A stretch of 64,000 nucleotides of DNA, from positions 31,214 through 95,213 of the forward strand of contig CAYHBO010000001.1 of assembly GCA_964354855.1 (NCBI GenBank), in the 5' to 3' direction. A program made the translations under genes and the position numbers. Below are positions 1 to 7,299 of the stretch, one piece after another (within the stretch, counting starts at the first letter, position 1; each line of letters begins with the position of its first letter). The notes beneath the pieces are model-generated. The model ran no database searches and had not been told where the DNA came from. It saw nothing but the letters and a program-made list of their open reading frames with translations. This DNA is from CAYHBO01 sp964354855. GTDB lineage: Bacteria; Babelota; Babeliae; Babelales; RVW-14.

Positions 1-399
1 TTCTAATGCAATCAAATCACAAATAGAAAACGGAACTTCGGGGCCCCTTTGAGTATCTTTTGCACGAAACTGATACGTTTTTTCGTCTTTTGAATCGACT
101 ACTCCATACTTACCCAACTCATTTACTGCTACTTTTATAACAACAAAAACACGTTCATTGTTCTCTTCCTCATGTTTAGCTAAACATGATTTCCACCCAC
201 TCTCTTCAATAAAAATTATTGAATCTTTTTCTTCTCCAAAAGGCTCCAAATACCCTCTAGTTTCATAAATCTCAATAATTTTTTTAGGAAGAATTTTGTA
301 AAGACATTCTGGGAATTCTGCTCTAGGCTGCATAGCAATCAATCCCGATCGCATGACAAATAATAAACAAAAACCTAACATTAATTTTTTAATCTTCAT
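1..399 (-). CDS. Small exported protein, 3' end outside window (partial)
   Basis: The reading frame is open from the ATG at 399 to the window edge, giving 133 codons with no stop, so the C-terminus is missing. The start follows GAAGGG at good spacing and overlaps the upstream gene's stop in an ATGA junction, implying translational coupling. Residues 1-22 form a signal peptide (MKIKK, a hydrophobic stretch, then LIAMQ) of the same type as the cluster at 32.8-37.1 kb. The remaining sequence is charged and I recognise no domain. It is probably a lineage-specific periplasmic or secreted protein. Confidence 0.75.
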   Translation of the reverse strand, partial: MKIKKLMLGFCLLFVMRSGLIAMQPRAEFPECLYKILPKKIIEIYETRGYLEPFGEEKDSIIFIEESGWKSCLAKHEEENNERVFVVIKVAVNELGKYGVVDSKDEKTYQFRAKDTQRGPEVPFSICDLIALE

Positions 400-797
400 C
401 GAATAAACCCTTCATAACAAAATCGCTTAGGAATCCAATATCCCTTAAGAAAATAAGCAACTCTTCCTAATGTATCTAGCTCGTATTCCAAAGAACACCC
501 AACAGATTTCATCTCTTTTAATGACACTAAATATCGGCTTTCTTTCCAGTGGACACTTTCTTGTTCTGTGTACAGGCGTGTACGTCCACCAATGATGTAA
601 ACATCATACTCAAGCGCTGAATGTGACGGGATAAACGTCACTCCATTAGGATTATCACAAACAAGAACATCTCGCGCCTTGCCATTAATTTCGTTTTTGA
701 ACTGAATCCACACTGGAACCTTAGTTGCTTTAATGTAAAGCAAAGGCAGATCTTGGTACTGCATCGCAACCAACCCATCTTGAGCCCCAACCAGCAA
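396..797 (-). CDS. Small exported protein with a stop codon inside the signal-peptide region
   Basis: The open frame encodes 133 residues from a TTG at 797. Its first residues (LLVGAQDGLVAMQ) look like the second half of a signal peptide. In the same frame upstream, GTG at 824 would add VHKILMII, completing a normal n-region and h-region, but a TGA at 798-800 interrupts it. The gene is therefore either a recent nonsense pseudogene, a sequencing error, or a gene with a shortened leader. The mature part (about 120 residues) has no domain I recognise. It lies between the EVE gene and the partial gene at 1-399, overlapping the latter by four bases. Confidence 0.55.
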   Translation of the reverse strand: MLVGAQDGLVAMQYQDLPLLYIKATKVPVWIQFKNEINGKARDVLVCDNPNGVTFIPSHSALEYDVYIIGGRTRLYTEQESVHWKESRYLVSLKEMKSVGCSLEYELDTLGRVAYFLKGYWIPKRFCYEGFIR

Positions 798-833
798 TCA
801 AATAATCATCAAAATTTTATGCACACCTTACAT

Positions 834-1259
834 TTAAACTCCCTTGTAACCCATATCTTTTGTTATAAGAGAAAAATCTTGAAGCGAGATAATAAAGCAA
901 CCGCGGCGAAATGGGAAGCCCCAGTGCTGCTTATTTTTTATAAAGGTTAATTCATTAATCAATGGTTCGATAGAAATGTCCTTAATTTTCTTGAATGCTA
1001 CGTCACGTCGCCAGGGAATAAAATCATCACTCATCTTGAATTGATAAGGCTCACCTTCTTGCACTTGTCCCAATGCGGTAAATTTTCGGTACGGCGTTTT
1101 TTCACCAAAAATTTCTACGGGAGAGTAGTACAAAACCCAGTCTCCTGGCTTGATTCGTTGCAAGGGGCCACATTTACCATGGCACACTTGCATGATGCCC
1201 GCCTTAACCCCAAGTCGCACATGTTCGCGACTTGCAACCGCTATCCAATAAGACGTCAT
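834..1259 (-). CDS. EVE domain protein (UPF0310 / DUF55 family)
   Basis: The 141-residue product begins with TSYWIAVASREHV and contains IKPGDWVLYYSP, LGQVQEGEPY and WRRDVAF, all hallmarks of the single-domain EVE (PUA-like) family. Members bind modified bases in nucleic acid and are often linked to RNA modification or defence; the role here is not known. The length is normal for the family. The ATG overlaps the stop of the VOC gene as ATGA, so the two are probably co-translated. It lacks a signal peptide and should be cytosolic. Confidence 0.85.
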   Translation of the reverse strand: MTSYWIAVASREHVRLGVKAGIMQVCHGKCGPLQRIKPGDWVLYYSPVEIFGEKTPYRKFTALGQVQEGEPYQFKMSDDFIPWRRDVAFKKIKDISIEPLINELTFIKNKQHWGFPFRRGCFIISLQDFSLITKDMGYKGV

Positions 1260-1627
1260 ACAGGCTCCTCAGGCCAAAACACTCTAATGCGGTGTCCATC
1301 TGGATCAAGCGCAACAAAAGTACGCCCGGCTTCATCAGTTGTTGGTTCTTGCGCCATTGAAATACCAAGGCCACGCCATTTACGATATGTATCGTCGACC
1401 TCTTTTTCAGCAAACGCAATCTCACTTGCTCCTGGAAGCCCGGTAACTTTTGGCATCGCAGTAACCGCTGACCACAAGCCAAGGCTTATCCCATTAGGCA
1501 TCGTAAACATCACGAATGTTGCTGATTCCTGTGTCGGCTCAAGATTTAAAAGACGCGCATAAAAGTCACCACTGATTAATGGATCTTTTACAAACAAAAT
1601 AACAAAGTTAAGTGATTGAACTGACAT
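1256..1627 (-). CDS. VOC (glyoxalase/bleomycin-resistance fold) family protein
   Basis: The 123-residue protein has the paired beta-alpha-beta-beta-beta layout of vicinal-oxygen-chelate proteins. An N-terminal strand (LNFVILFVKDP) is followed by FYARLLNLEP, and the second module contains EVDDTYRKWRGLG and ends in FVALDPDGHRIRVFWP. This resembles single-subunit glyoxalase or fosfomycin/bleomycin-resistance-like proteins acting as dimers. No substrate can be assigned. The ATG at 1627 follows AAAGG at six bases. It is the first gene of a minus-strand run ending beyond the window edge. Confidence 0.82.
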   Translation of the reverse strand: MSVQSLNFVILFVKDPLISGDFYARLLNLEPTQESATFVMFTMPNGISLGLWSAVTAMPKVTGLPGASEIAFAEKEVDDTYRKWRGLGISMAQEPTTDEAGRTFVALDPDGHRIRVFWPEEPV

Positions 1628-1716
1628 AACAAGCCTTTCATTTTAGTAGTTATTAATATTATATGTATACATACTATAATAATGGATTTTGAGAATTACG
1701 TCAAATGGGGCGCTTA

Positions 1717-1761
1717 GCCGCTCGTACCCCTCTACTCACTCGTTCCATCGGGGCGAACGGC
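1717..1761. repeat. Dispersed palindromic repeat, family E (intergenic copy)
   Basis: This stretch contains CTCTACTCACTCGTTCCATCG followed by GGGCGAAC. Related copies are found inside two genes, at 8331-8367 (opposite orientation) and 20670-20719. It is the main recognisable content of the 221-bp divergent intergenic region 1628-1848. A purine-run/C-run/T-run hairpin (about 1766-1789) follows it. Confidence 0.7.
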
Positions 1762-1848
1762 ATTTTAAAAAAGGCCCCCTTCTTTTTTTATGCATATATG
1801 CTAAAATGCAACCCTAGCGTTATATAATCACAAAACAAAGGAGCCTCC

Positions 1849-2508
1849 ATGAAGAAATTATTAACCCTACCTTTTCTCCTCTCATCATTACACGCACATA
1901 CATTAACTCTTAACCCGACCGACACAAAGCCAACAAAAATTGACCCTCTTTCAAAAATCACCGTAACCAGCAAGAAAGCAATTGGAAAAAAAGACAAAGA
2001 CTGCAAATCAGCTTTCAGCTTTAGTTATCAAGGGGATGTAAAAACAACTTTTGCTGACGGCAGCACTATAACCTCTGATCAACTTGATATCGCCATTGAT
2101 AAAGATGCTATCTCCACAAATAATGTTGTTTCTTCTCTTACCAAAGAAATTAAGCATGATGCTACATCACAACTTAAAAAAGTTTCTTTTTTACGCAACG
2201 TATCCATCAAACATAACAAGCAAGTTATCTTAGCTGATCGTGTCGAACTAGATCCACAAAGACGCTGTTGTATACTTCAAGGAAATGTCTCGGTTACTCA
2301 AAGTAAAACAAAGGCATCCGATGTTCCTATCAGTTTAAAAAGCGACCAAGCGGTTTTATCACTTGATTCAGGCACCGTTACCTTTTTGGGTTCAAGCATG
2401 AAGCCAGTAAGTACCGTCATCAACGTAACCGATGTTAAAATTTTTGATAAATTAGATAAGCCAAAGAAAAAAAAGCGTGAACAAAATACATCTCCTACCC
2501 GCGCATGA
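1849..2508 (+). CDS. LptA/OstA-like periplasmic LPS-transport protein
   Basis: The 219-residue product has a signal peptide (MKKLLTLPFLLSSLHA) and then OstA/LptA-type repeats. Two characteristic strands are SYQGDVKTTFADGSTITSDQLDI and VSIKHNKQVILADRVELDPQ, followed by CCILQGNVSV. LptA bridges LPS between the inner-membrane LptBFGC complex and the outer-membrane LptDE. LpxD and LpxK elsewhere in the window fit a lipid-A-bearing outer membrane. The start has a strong AAAGGAG. The tail is basic (KPKKKKRE) and overlaps mutL by 32 bases. LptC-like or another OstA-domain protein is an alternative. Confidence 0.75.
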   Translation: MKKLLTLPFLLSSLHAHTLTLNPTDTKPTKIDPLSKITVTSKKAIGKKDKDCKSAFSFSYQGDVKTTFADGSTITSDQLDIAIDKDAISTNNVVSSLTKEIKHDATSQLKKVSFLRNVSIKHNKQVILADRVELDPQRRCCILQGNVSVTQSKTKASDVPISLKSDQAVLSLDSGTVTFLGSSMKPVSTVINVTDVKIFDKLDKPKKKKREQNTSPTRA

Positions 2509-4408
2509 AGCTCAGAAGATTGCTGCAGGGGAAGTTATTGAACGGCCCGCACATATCATAAAAGAGCTTCTTGAAAATGCGCTGGATGCAGGCGCCACTA
2601 AAATTGATATTTATCTTGAACAAGCCGGAAAAAAACTTATTCGCATTGTTGATAACGGATCTGGCATGTCACCTGATGACGCTCGTCTCTGTTTTGTTAA
2701 ACATGCTACCAGTAAAGTTACCTCGCTAGATGATCTTGAACATATTAGCTCATTTGGCTTTCGTGGGGAGGCGCTTGCAAGTATTGCTGCCGTCAGCAGA
2801 ACGACCCTTAAAACTAACACAAACAACACTGACGGCAACACTTCTCTAGGCATTGAAATTGATTATGAACAAGGCAACATCATTCGCGAACAAGCCATCG
2901 CTTATCAAACTGGCACTGAATTTATCGTTCAAGATCTTTTTTACAACATGCCAGCTCGACGAAAATTTTTACGACAAGATGAAACTGAAATTAACCAGGT
3001 AAACCAACTCATTAATGCGGCCAGCTTAAGTCATCTCAATGTGAATTTTCGATTTTATGTTGATAATAAACTGGTCCTCAATGCTCCTGCGAACAACAAC
3101 CTTTCTGAACGCATTACGCAGCTCTGGGGATACAACACGGCACAAAATTTGGTGCCCATGCTCTCACCGCTCATCCTGAGGAGCCCGCAGGGCGTCTCGA
3201 AGGATAACAAGCATTCCTGGGTATCCATCACTGGCGCCGTATCACAAAACAGTTTTTGGCGTCACGGACGTGACCGTATTTTCTTTTTTGTTAACAATCG
3301 TTGGATTAAAAACAATGAGCTAAGTAAAGCCGTTTTAAAAGGCTACGCAAATGCATTGCCTCCAGCAAAATTTCCTATGGCGTTTATTTTTATCACCATC
3401 GATCCAAGTTATGTTGATATCAACGTACACCCTAAAAAAGAAGAAGTTAGATTTCTAAAACCTGGGATCATTGAAACACTTTTACAAAAATCCGTACAAC
3501 AGGCACTTGAGAATCAAATCACACAATTACTAAGCGCAAGCACACAAGAATTTATTCCCGCACCTGAACCTATTTTTTCAGGTCAAAAAAGCACTTCTAT
3601 GCCTCGAGAATTTTCACCAAGCTTCCCTGGATTTTCAATGCCGTCTTTTTTTAGACAGCCGCAAGAAGTTGAACCTAATAAGGCCGCCATGACTCAAAAC
3701 GATACGCTCCTAACCACGAACGACGATAAACAAATTTTCCAAAATAATCCCAAAGAAGTAGAAAAAACGCACAAACAAGACCCACTCGTCCCAAGAAGCC
3801 AACAGGGCATCTCGAAAGATTTGAGCAACCCGACCTACACCATCATGGGACAACTTTTCAACACCTACATCGTTTTAGAAAAAACTGACGAATGCATCAT
3901 TATTGATCAGCACGCGGCCCATGAGCGCATTTTGTATGAACAATGGAAAAGTAATTTTGAAGGATTAGAAGGGATCAGCTTACTGTTTCCAGAAGTTATC
4001 ACGATCCCAGAACACCAGGTTGCCATGATCATGCAAGCACAAGATATTTTTGCAAAACTTGGCATTACCTTAGAGCAATTCGGCAAACAAGAACTGATCA
4101 TTAAATCATCGCCACCAAAAATTCAAGGCACCAACTTAAGTAACACCATTAAAGAAGCAGCAATTTTTATTGAAGAACACAACACTCTTGATGAAAATGA
4201 TCTTCGCAAAAAACTTTATGAACACATACATAGCCATATGGCTTGCAAAGCAGCGGTGCGCGCGGGCGACACCCTTACTCCCAGCATGATCAAACAACTC
4301 ATTAACGATTTATTAACCGTCGAAAATCGCTTCCAATGCGTCCACGGTCGTCCGACCATGTGGACAATCACTAAGCTTGAATTTGAAAAAAAATTCAGGC
4401 GCTGTTAA
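2477..4408 (+). CDS. mutL: DNA mismatch repair protein MutL, endonuclease-type
   Basis: The product is a GHKL ATPase of 643 residues. The N-terminal motifs are GEVIERPAHIIKELLENALDAGA, DNGSGM, HATSKV and FGFRGEALASI. The C-terminal domain has DQHAAHERILYE, matching the DQHAx2Ex4E nuclease metal site, plus ACKAAV and CVHGRPT. It should therefore be a nicking MutL, as in bacteria without MutH. The GTG start at 2477 lies within the LptA-like gene. Two in-frame palindromic repeats are present: one at about residues 231-243 (LILRSPQGVSKD) and a degenerate one at 436-448 (PLVPRSQQGISKD), the second in the interdomain linker. Confidence 0.96.
   Translation: MNKIHLLPAHEAQKIAAGEVIERPAHIIKELLENALDAGATKIDIYLEQAGKKLIRIVDNGSGMSPDDARLCFVKHATSKVTSLDDLEHISSFGFRGEALASIAAVSRTTLKTNTNNTDGNTSLGIEIDYEQGNIIREQAIAYQTGTEFIVQDLFYNMPARRKFLRQDETEINQVNQLINAASLSHLNVNFRFYVDNKLVLNAPANNNLSERITQLWGYNTAQNLVPMLSPLILRSPQGVSKDNKHSWVSITGAVSQNSFWRHGRDRIFFFVNNRWIKNNELSKAVLKGYANALPPAKFPMAFIFITIDPSYVDINVHPKKEEVRFLKPGIIETLLQKSVQQALENQITQLLSASTQEFIPAPEPIFSGQKSTSMPREFSPSFPGFSMPSFFRQPQEVEPNKAAMTQNDTLLTTNDDKQIFQNNPKEVEKTHKQDPLVPRSQQGISKDLSNPTYTIMGQLFNTYIVLEKTDECIIIDQHAAHERILYEQWKSNFEGLEGISLLFPEVITIPEHQVAMIMQAQDIFAKLGITLEQFGKQELIIKSSPPKIQGTNLSNTIKEAAIFIEEHNTLDENDLRKKLYEHIHSHMACKAAVRAGDTLTPSMIKQLINDLLTVENRFQCVHGRPTMWTITKLEFEKKFRRC
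3170..3205. repeat. Palindromic repeat, family B, inside mutL
   Basis: The sequence begins CTCATCCTGAGGAGCCCGC, continues AGGGCGTCTCGAAGGAT, and is read in frame as LILRSPQGVSKD. Related copies lie at 3785-3820, 20731-20771, 42582-42619 and 59002-59042. It sits in the region connecting conserved parts of the MutL N-terminal domain, where length variation may be tolerated. Confidence 0.8.
3785..3820. repeat. Degenerate palindromic repeat, family B, inside mutL linker
   Basis: This is CTCGTCCCAAGAAGCCAACA followed by GGGCATCTCGAAAGAT, a diverged copy of the repeat at 3170-3205 in the same reading frame. It encodes PLVPRSQQGISKD in the linker before the C-terminal dimerisation domain. Its divergence suggests an older insertion. 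Confidence 0.6.
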
Positions 4409-4477
4409 ACAAATTTCTTGTAAATTAACTGCCCCATTGCTTATACCAAGAACAAACCTTTAATAAAAAGAAAAATC

Positions 4478-5425
4478 ATGAGACATTTTATGCTATTTAT
4501 TTTGTTTTTTTTAAATTATTGTTTTGTGGAAAATATAAACACCATGCAGCCAAACAACCCATTAGAAACAACAGCTCAACAAAATCCACAAAGATCCTGT
4601 ATGGAGTTATTTCAAGCAATATCAAATAGAAATGAATCAGAATGCTTGAGAATCATTGCTCGCCTTAATCATATTTTAATTACATGGCCTGATGAATATG
4701 GCTGCAAACCAATGCACTATGCAGCTTGTTTCTTGCCAGAACAATCTGCTTTGAAAGTAATAAAAGCACTTATTGATCGCGGAGAAAACTGTAATTCTAC
4801 GGATAATAGTCAAAAAACACCCGCTCATTATGCCATGGAAACAGGAAAATTTAATTTAGTTAAATATCTTGTTAAAGAAATGCGAACATTTCTAATTAAA
4901 GATTCGAATGGAAACTCCTTAATGGATATTGCCAGAAAAACAAATAACAACGACATGCTTACCTATTTTCAAAATCTTTATGATGAAATAGGCCTTACTT
5001 GTGCAACTGGACTATTTCCTTATGGCTTCTTTTTTAAATTTCAAAATATAGCGTATTTTTATACTGATCTTTATTGTGGACTAACATGGCGAATTAAGAA
5101 TTATCTAGATCAATTTCCCGAACACGTAAATATTACAATCGGAGAAACTCAACGAACCCCTCTTCATTATATAGCAATGGCATCCAAAAACATTGTACAA
5201 GAAGATCTTGCAATAGAAATAATTGAATATCTCCTTTTAAAAGGCGCAAATCCAAGAATTCAAGACGCACAAAGAAGAACCCCTATGCACTATGCCGCAG
5301 AAAACGGCAGTCTTGTTCTTATGATTATTCTTGCAACAGACGAAAGCGATCTTGATACTCCTGATCATAATCAAGAAACTCCTACAAGTATTTCCGTGCG
5401 ATGTAAATTTATTAATACTCCCTAA
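4478..5425 (+). CDS. Exported ankyrin-repeat protein
   Basis: The 315-residue product starts with a hydrophobic signal sequence (MRHFMLFILFFLNYCF). Five or more ankyrin-like repeats follow: about residues 72-104 (GCKPMHYAA), 106-134 (QKTPAHYAM), 140-166, 222-259 (QRTPLHYIA, ending LLLKGANP) and 261-292 (RRTPMHYAAENG). Ankyrin repeats mediate protein-protein contacts, and in intracellular bacteria such secreted proteins are often host-directed; that role is inferred. The last repeat breaks off at TPTSIS, so the array may be C-terminally truncated. It stands alone between mutL and a pseudogene fragment. Confidence 0.88.
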   Translation: MRHFMLFILFFLNYCFVENINTMQPNNPLETTAQQNPQRSCMELFQAISNRNESECLRIIARLNHILITWPDEYGCKPMHYAACFLPEQSALKVIKALIDRGENCNSTDNSQKTPAHYAMETGKFNLVKYLVKEMRTFLIKDSNGNSLMDIARKTNNNDMLTYFQNLYDEIGLTCATGLFPYGFFFKFQNIAYFYTDLYCGLTWRIKNYLDQFPEHVNITIGETQRTPLHYIAMASKNIVQEDLAIEIIEYLLLKGANPRIQDAQRRTPMHYAAENGSLVLMIILATDESDLDTPDHNQETPTSISVRCKFINTP

Positions 5426-5451
5426 CAATCTGACTATTTACTCCAGTCCGT

Positions 5452-5643
5452 ATCAATGAAATCGTAGCTATAAAGTTATCGGTACTAGTAATACTTACAA
5501 TTTCATGCTGAAGCGACACAGTTGAAATCGAAACAAGAATTGCATCAGCCAAGAAACAGAAAAGTTCAAAAATATAATATGCTTTACTAATAATGAGTCC
5601 AACATGTTTTTCTGATTGCGTCCAATGCTCAGTAGTAAGGTGG
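5452..5643 (-). pseudogene. Fragment duplicated from the bi-domain oxidoreductase C-terminus
   Basis: Read on the minus strand from about 5643, this segment gives HLTTEHWTQSEKHVG, then YYIFELFCFLADA, then STDNFIAT, with no stop over about 63 codons. It is clearly homologous to LTTEHWTQSEKHGG, CHIFELFCFLTDA and CTDNFIAT in the gene at 7300-9486 (about nucleotides 7636-7820). There is no start codon or flanking domain, so it is a gene remnant from duplication or recombination. It accounts for most of the 296-bp gap 5426-5721; I see nothing else there. Confidence 0.8.
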
Positions 5644-5721
5644 AAATCTTAGAATTTGTGATGAAAATAGCGATTCTCCTGTTGGTATCATGATGTGGCT
5701 TGAAATGAGACAAGATGAAGA

Positions 5722-6555
5722 TTAAGGCTTTGTCTCCGTTAATTCAGCCTTAAAATAATCCCATGGGAATGCGTCTATTAATTTTTTCTTATCAATAAAT
5801 CCAGGAGGCTCTCCTCCCATTTGCAACGCATCTTGCACCGAGGTTGCATAACGAAAGTTTGGCCTGCCGGTAGATTCATAGTAATCTTGATACTTTAGCA
5901 ATGGCTCAATCCAGGTCATTTTCAGTAATCGAGCAGGGATTCCAAATGATTCAGCAACAATAATGCCATGAAGCGAGCTAGAGATGACAAACTTGCTTTG
6001 TGTTATTTTTTTTATAATCTCATCCCATGACCAGACAGGATACACAACATTTTTATACGAGCTAAAACAATCCATCTCTCCTATGTTTGGAATGATAATG
6101 TAATCATACACAGGTTTTACATTCTTAAATTCTGGAAATAAATCTGCCATTAATACCGCTGGATCACCATACACTTCGGGGCAATCTATTCCCATCTCGA
6201 GAAGGAATGCTCGCGTTCGAGGTCCTCTAACAGCTCGAATATTAAGACGAGTAAATCTATTTTCTAATAAAGGATTTTCTCGAAATCCACTACCCCAAAT
6301 AACATCGTCATTACGCGCAAAATGCAAAATTGACCCTGCCGCTAACAATGTGTTTTGGCCTTTATTCAATGTTAAATTATTATGCTCAAGCGGATAACCA
6401 ACAATTTTTTCTACAATTACTCTAGATAATTCATCACCAAAATTAATACTTCCACGATCTGTCTTCCACCAAAACATACTTTTTTCTAATGAAAAACAAG
6501 GTAAAGAGATCGTAATCAACATACCAAAGACAATGCCTCTATTTTTAGTCTTCAT
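5722..6555 (-). CDS. Polysaccharide pyruvyl transferase family protein with signal peptide
   Basis: The 277-residue product matches the PF04230 family: NFGDELSRVIVEKI near the N-terminus, then WGSGFR, RAVRGPRT, YGDPAVL and the C-terminal SSSLHGIIVAESFGIP. Family members add a pyruvate ketal from PEP to sugars of exopolysaccharides. It is unusual here that residues 1-22 (MKTKNRGIVFGMLITISLPCFS) look like an export signal, although PEP is a cytosolic donor. The gene follows the methyltransferase and polysaccharide genes on the same strand. The start is preceded by AGAGG. Confidence 0.85.
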   Translation of the reverse strand: MKTKNRGIVFGMLITISLPCFSLEKSMFWWKTDRGSINFGDELSRVIVEKIVGYPLEHNNLTLNKGQNTLLAAGSILHFARNDDVIWGSGFRENPLLENRFTRLNIRAVRGPRTRAFLLEMGIDCPEVYGDPAVLMADLFPEFKNVKPVYDYIIIPNIGEMDCFSSYKNVVYPVWSWDEIIKKITQSKFVISSSLHGIIVAESFGIPARLLKMTWIEPLLKYQDYYESTGRPNFRYATSVQDALQMGGEPPGFIDKKKLIDAFPWDYFKAELTETKP

Positions 6556-6575
6556 AGACCTCTCATTCGTGATTT

Positions 6576-7292
6576 TTAACTACTTATTAATTTTTGTGCA
6601 TTCTTACTTCGTTGTTCGTCTTTGCGAAAAAGAAAATAACTCGCCGAAGAGGAAAACGAAGATATGAGCTCAGTTCTTTCTAATAAAAAAACTAATGTCT
6701 TTTTCATACTCCACGAATTTGGATCGTTAAGTAATATATATCCACCATTTTTTACTTTAAAAAAATAAGTCGTCGCATCTTGATAAAGGGTCGTTTCATT
6801 TTTACTTCCATCAAAGTGAATAAAATCTATGGTTTCATCTTCAAACAAATGAATGGCCGTTTGTGATGTCTGCCTTACTAAAGAACCGTATTGATTCAAT
6901 TTATTTTGATTAAGTAATAAGATTGCTTGCCGATAGAAATGCTCATAATCCAAGCTATTCCACCAAGCATGATTGGGATCATTAACATTAAACCCCTTAA
7001 TCGCTTCTTGAGCACTCCAAGCATCAATACCAAAAGCATACCCTGCACCATTATACTGCAATGTTTTAATGATAGGGAACAATGACTTTCCCGAAAAAGT
7101 TCCAATTTCAACACAGTACCGTAACTGTTTTTCTTTTATCAAGTCCATCATCAATCCAGCCTTCTCTGGAGAACACCATCCAGAAATATTTTCTATTTTC
7201 ACGACAACTTCATCTTTAAAAGATTGCCAATCACCTTGTGCTATCAAAGACAACGTTGTTACAGATAAAACAAATGAAATTAATTTAATCAT
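6576..7292 (-). CDS. Class I SAM-dependent methyltransferase-like protein with signal peptide
   Basis: I chose the ATG at 7292 because it begins a signal-like sequence (MIKLISFVLSVTTLSLIAQG) and lies seven bases past the upstream stop. The product of about 238 residues has motif I as CVEIGTFSGKS, an acidic motif as AFGIDAWS, and IDFIHFDGS, as in the Methyltransf_24 family often found among polysaccharide genes. The substrate is unknown. The export signal is odd for a SAM-dependent enzyme and is shared with the pyruvyl transferase next to it, so both may act outside the cytoplasm or be anchored. Confidence 0.75.
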   Translation of the reverse strand: MIKLISFVLSVTTLSLIAQGDWQSFKDEVVVKIENISGWCSPEKAGLMMDLIKEKQLRYCVEIGTFSGKSLFPIIKTLQYNGAGYAFGIDAWSAQEAIKGFNVNDPNHAWWNSLDYEHFYRQAILLLNQNKLNQYGSLVRQTSQTAIHLFEDETIDFIHFDGSKNETTLYQDATTYFFKVKNGGYILLNDPNSWSMKKTLVFLLERTELISSFSSSASYFLFRKDEQRSKNAQKLISS

Positions 7293-7299
7293 ACAATTT

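Noticed and set aside
798..800. TGA read as a sense codon (recoding)
   Set aside because: TGA is a normal stop in several genes here, including ATGA overlaps at 396, 1256 and 36516, so a general reassignment is excluded.
1041..1562. A 173-codon plus-strand frame opposite the EVE and VOC genes
   Set aside because: It runs antisense to two recognisable gene families and has no domain or ribosome site, so it is a chance frame.
1766..1789. Purine-run/C-run/T-run hairpin resembling a terminator
   Set aside because: It lies between divergent genes where no transcript is expected to end, and may be part of the repeat next to it.
5495..5713. A 72-codon minus-strand frame
   Set aside because: Another frame in the same segment matches the oxidoreductase C-terminus, so this frame is a shadow over a gene remnant.
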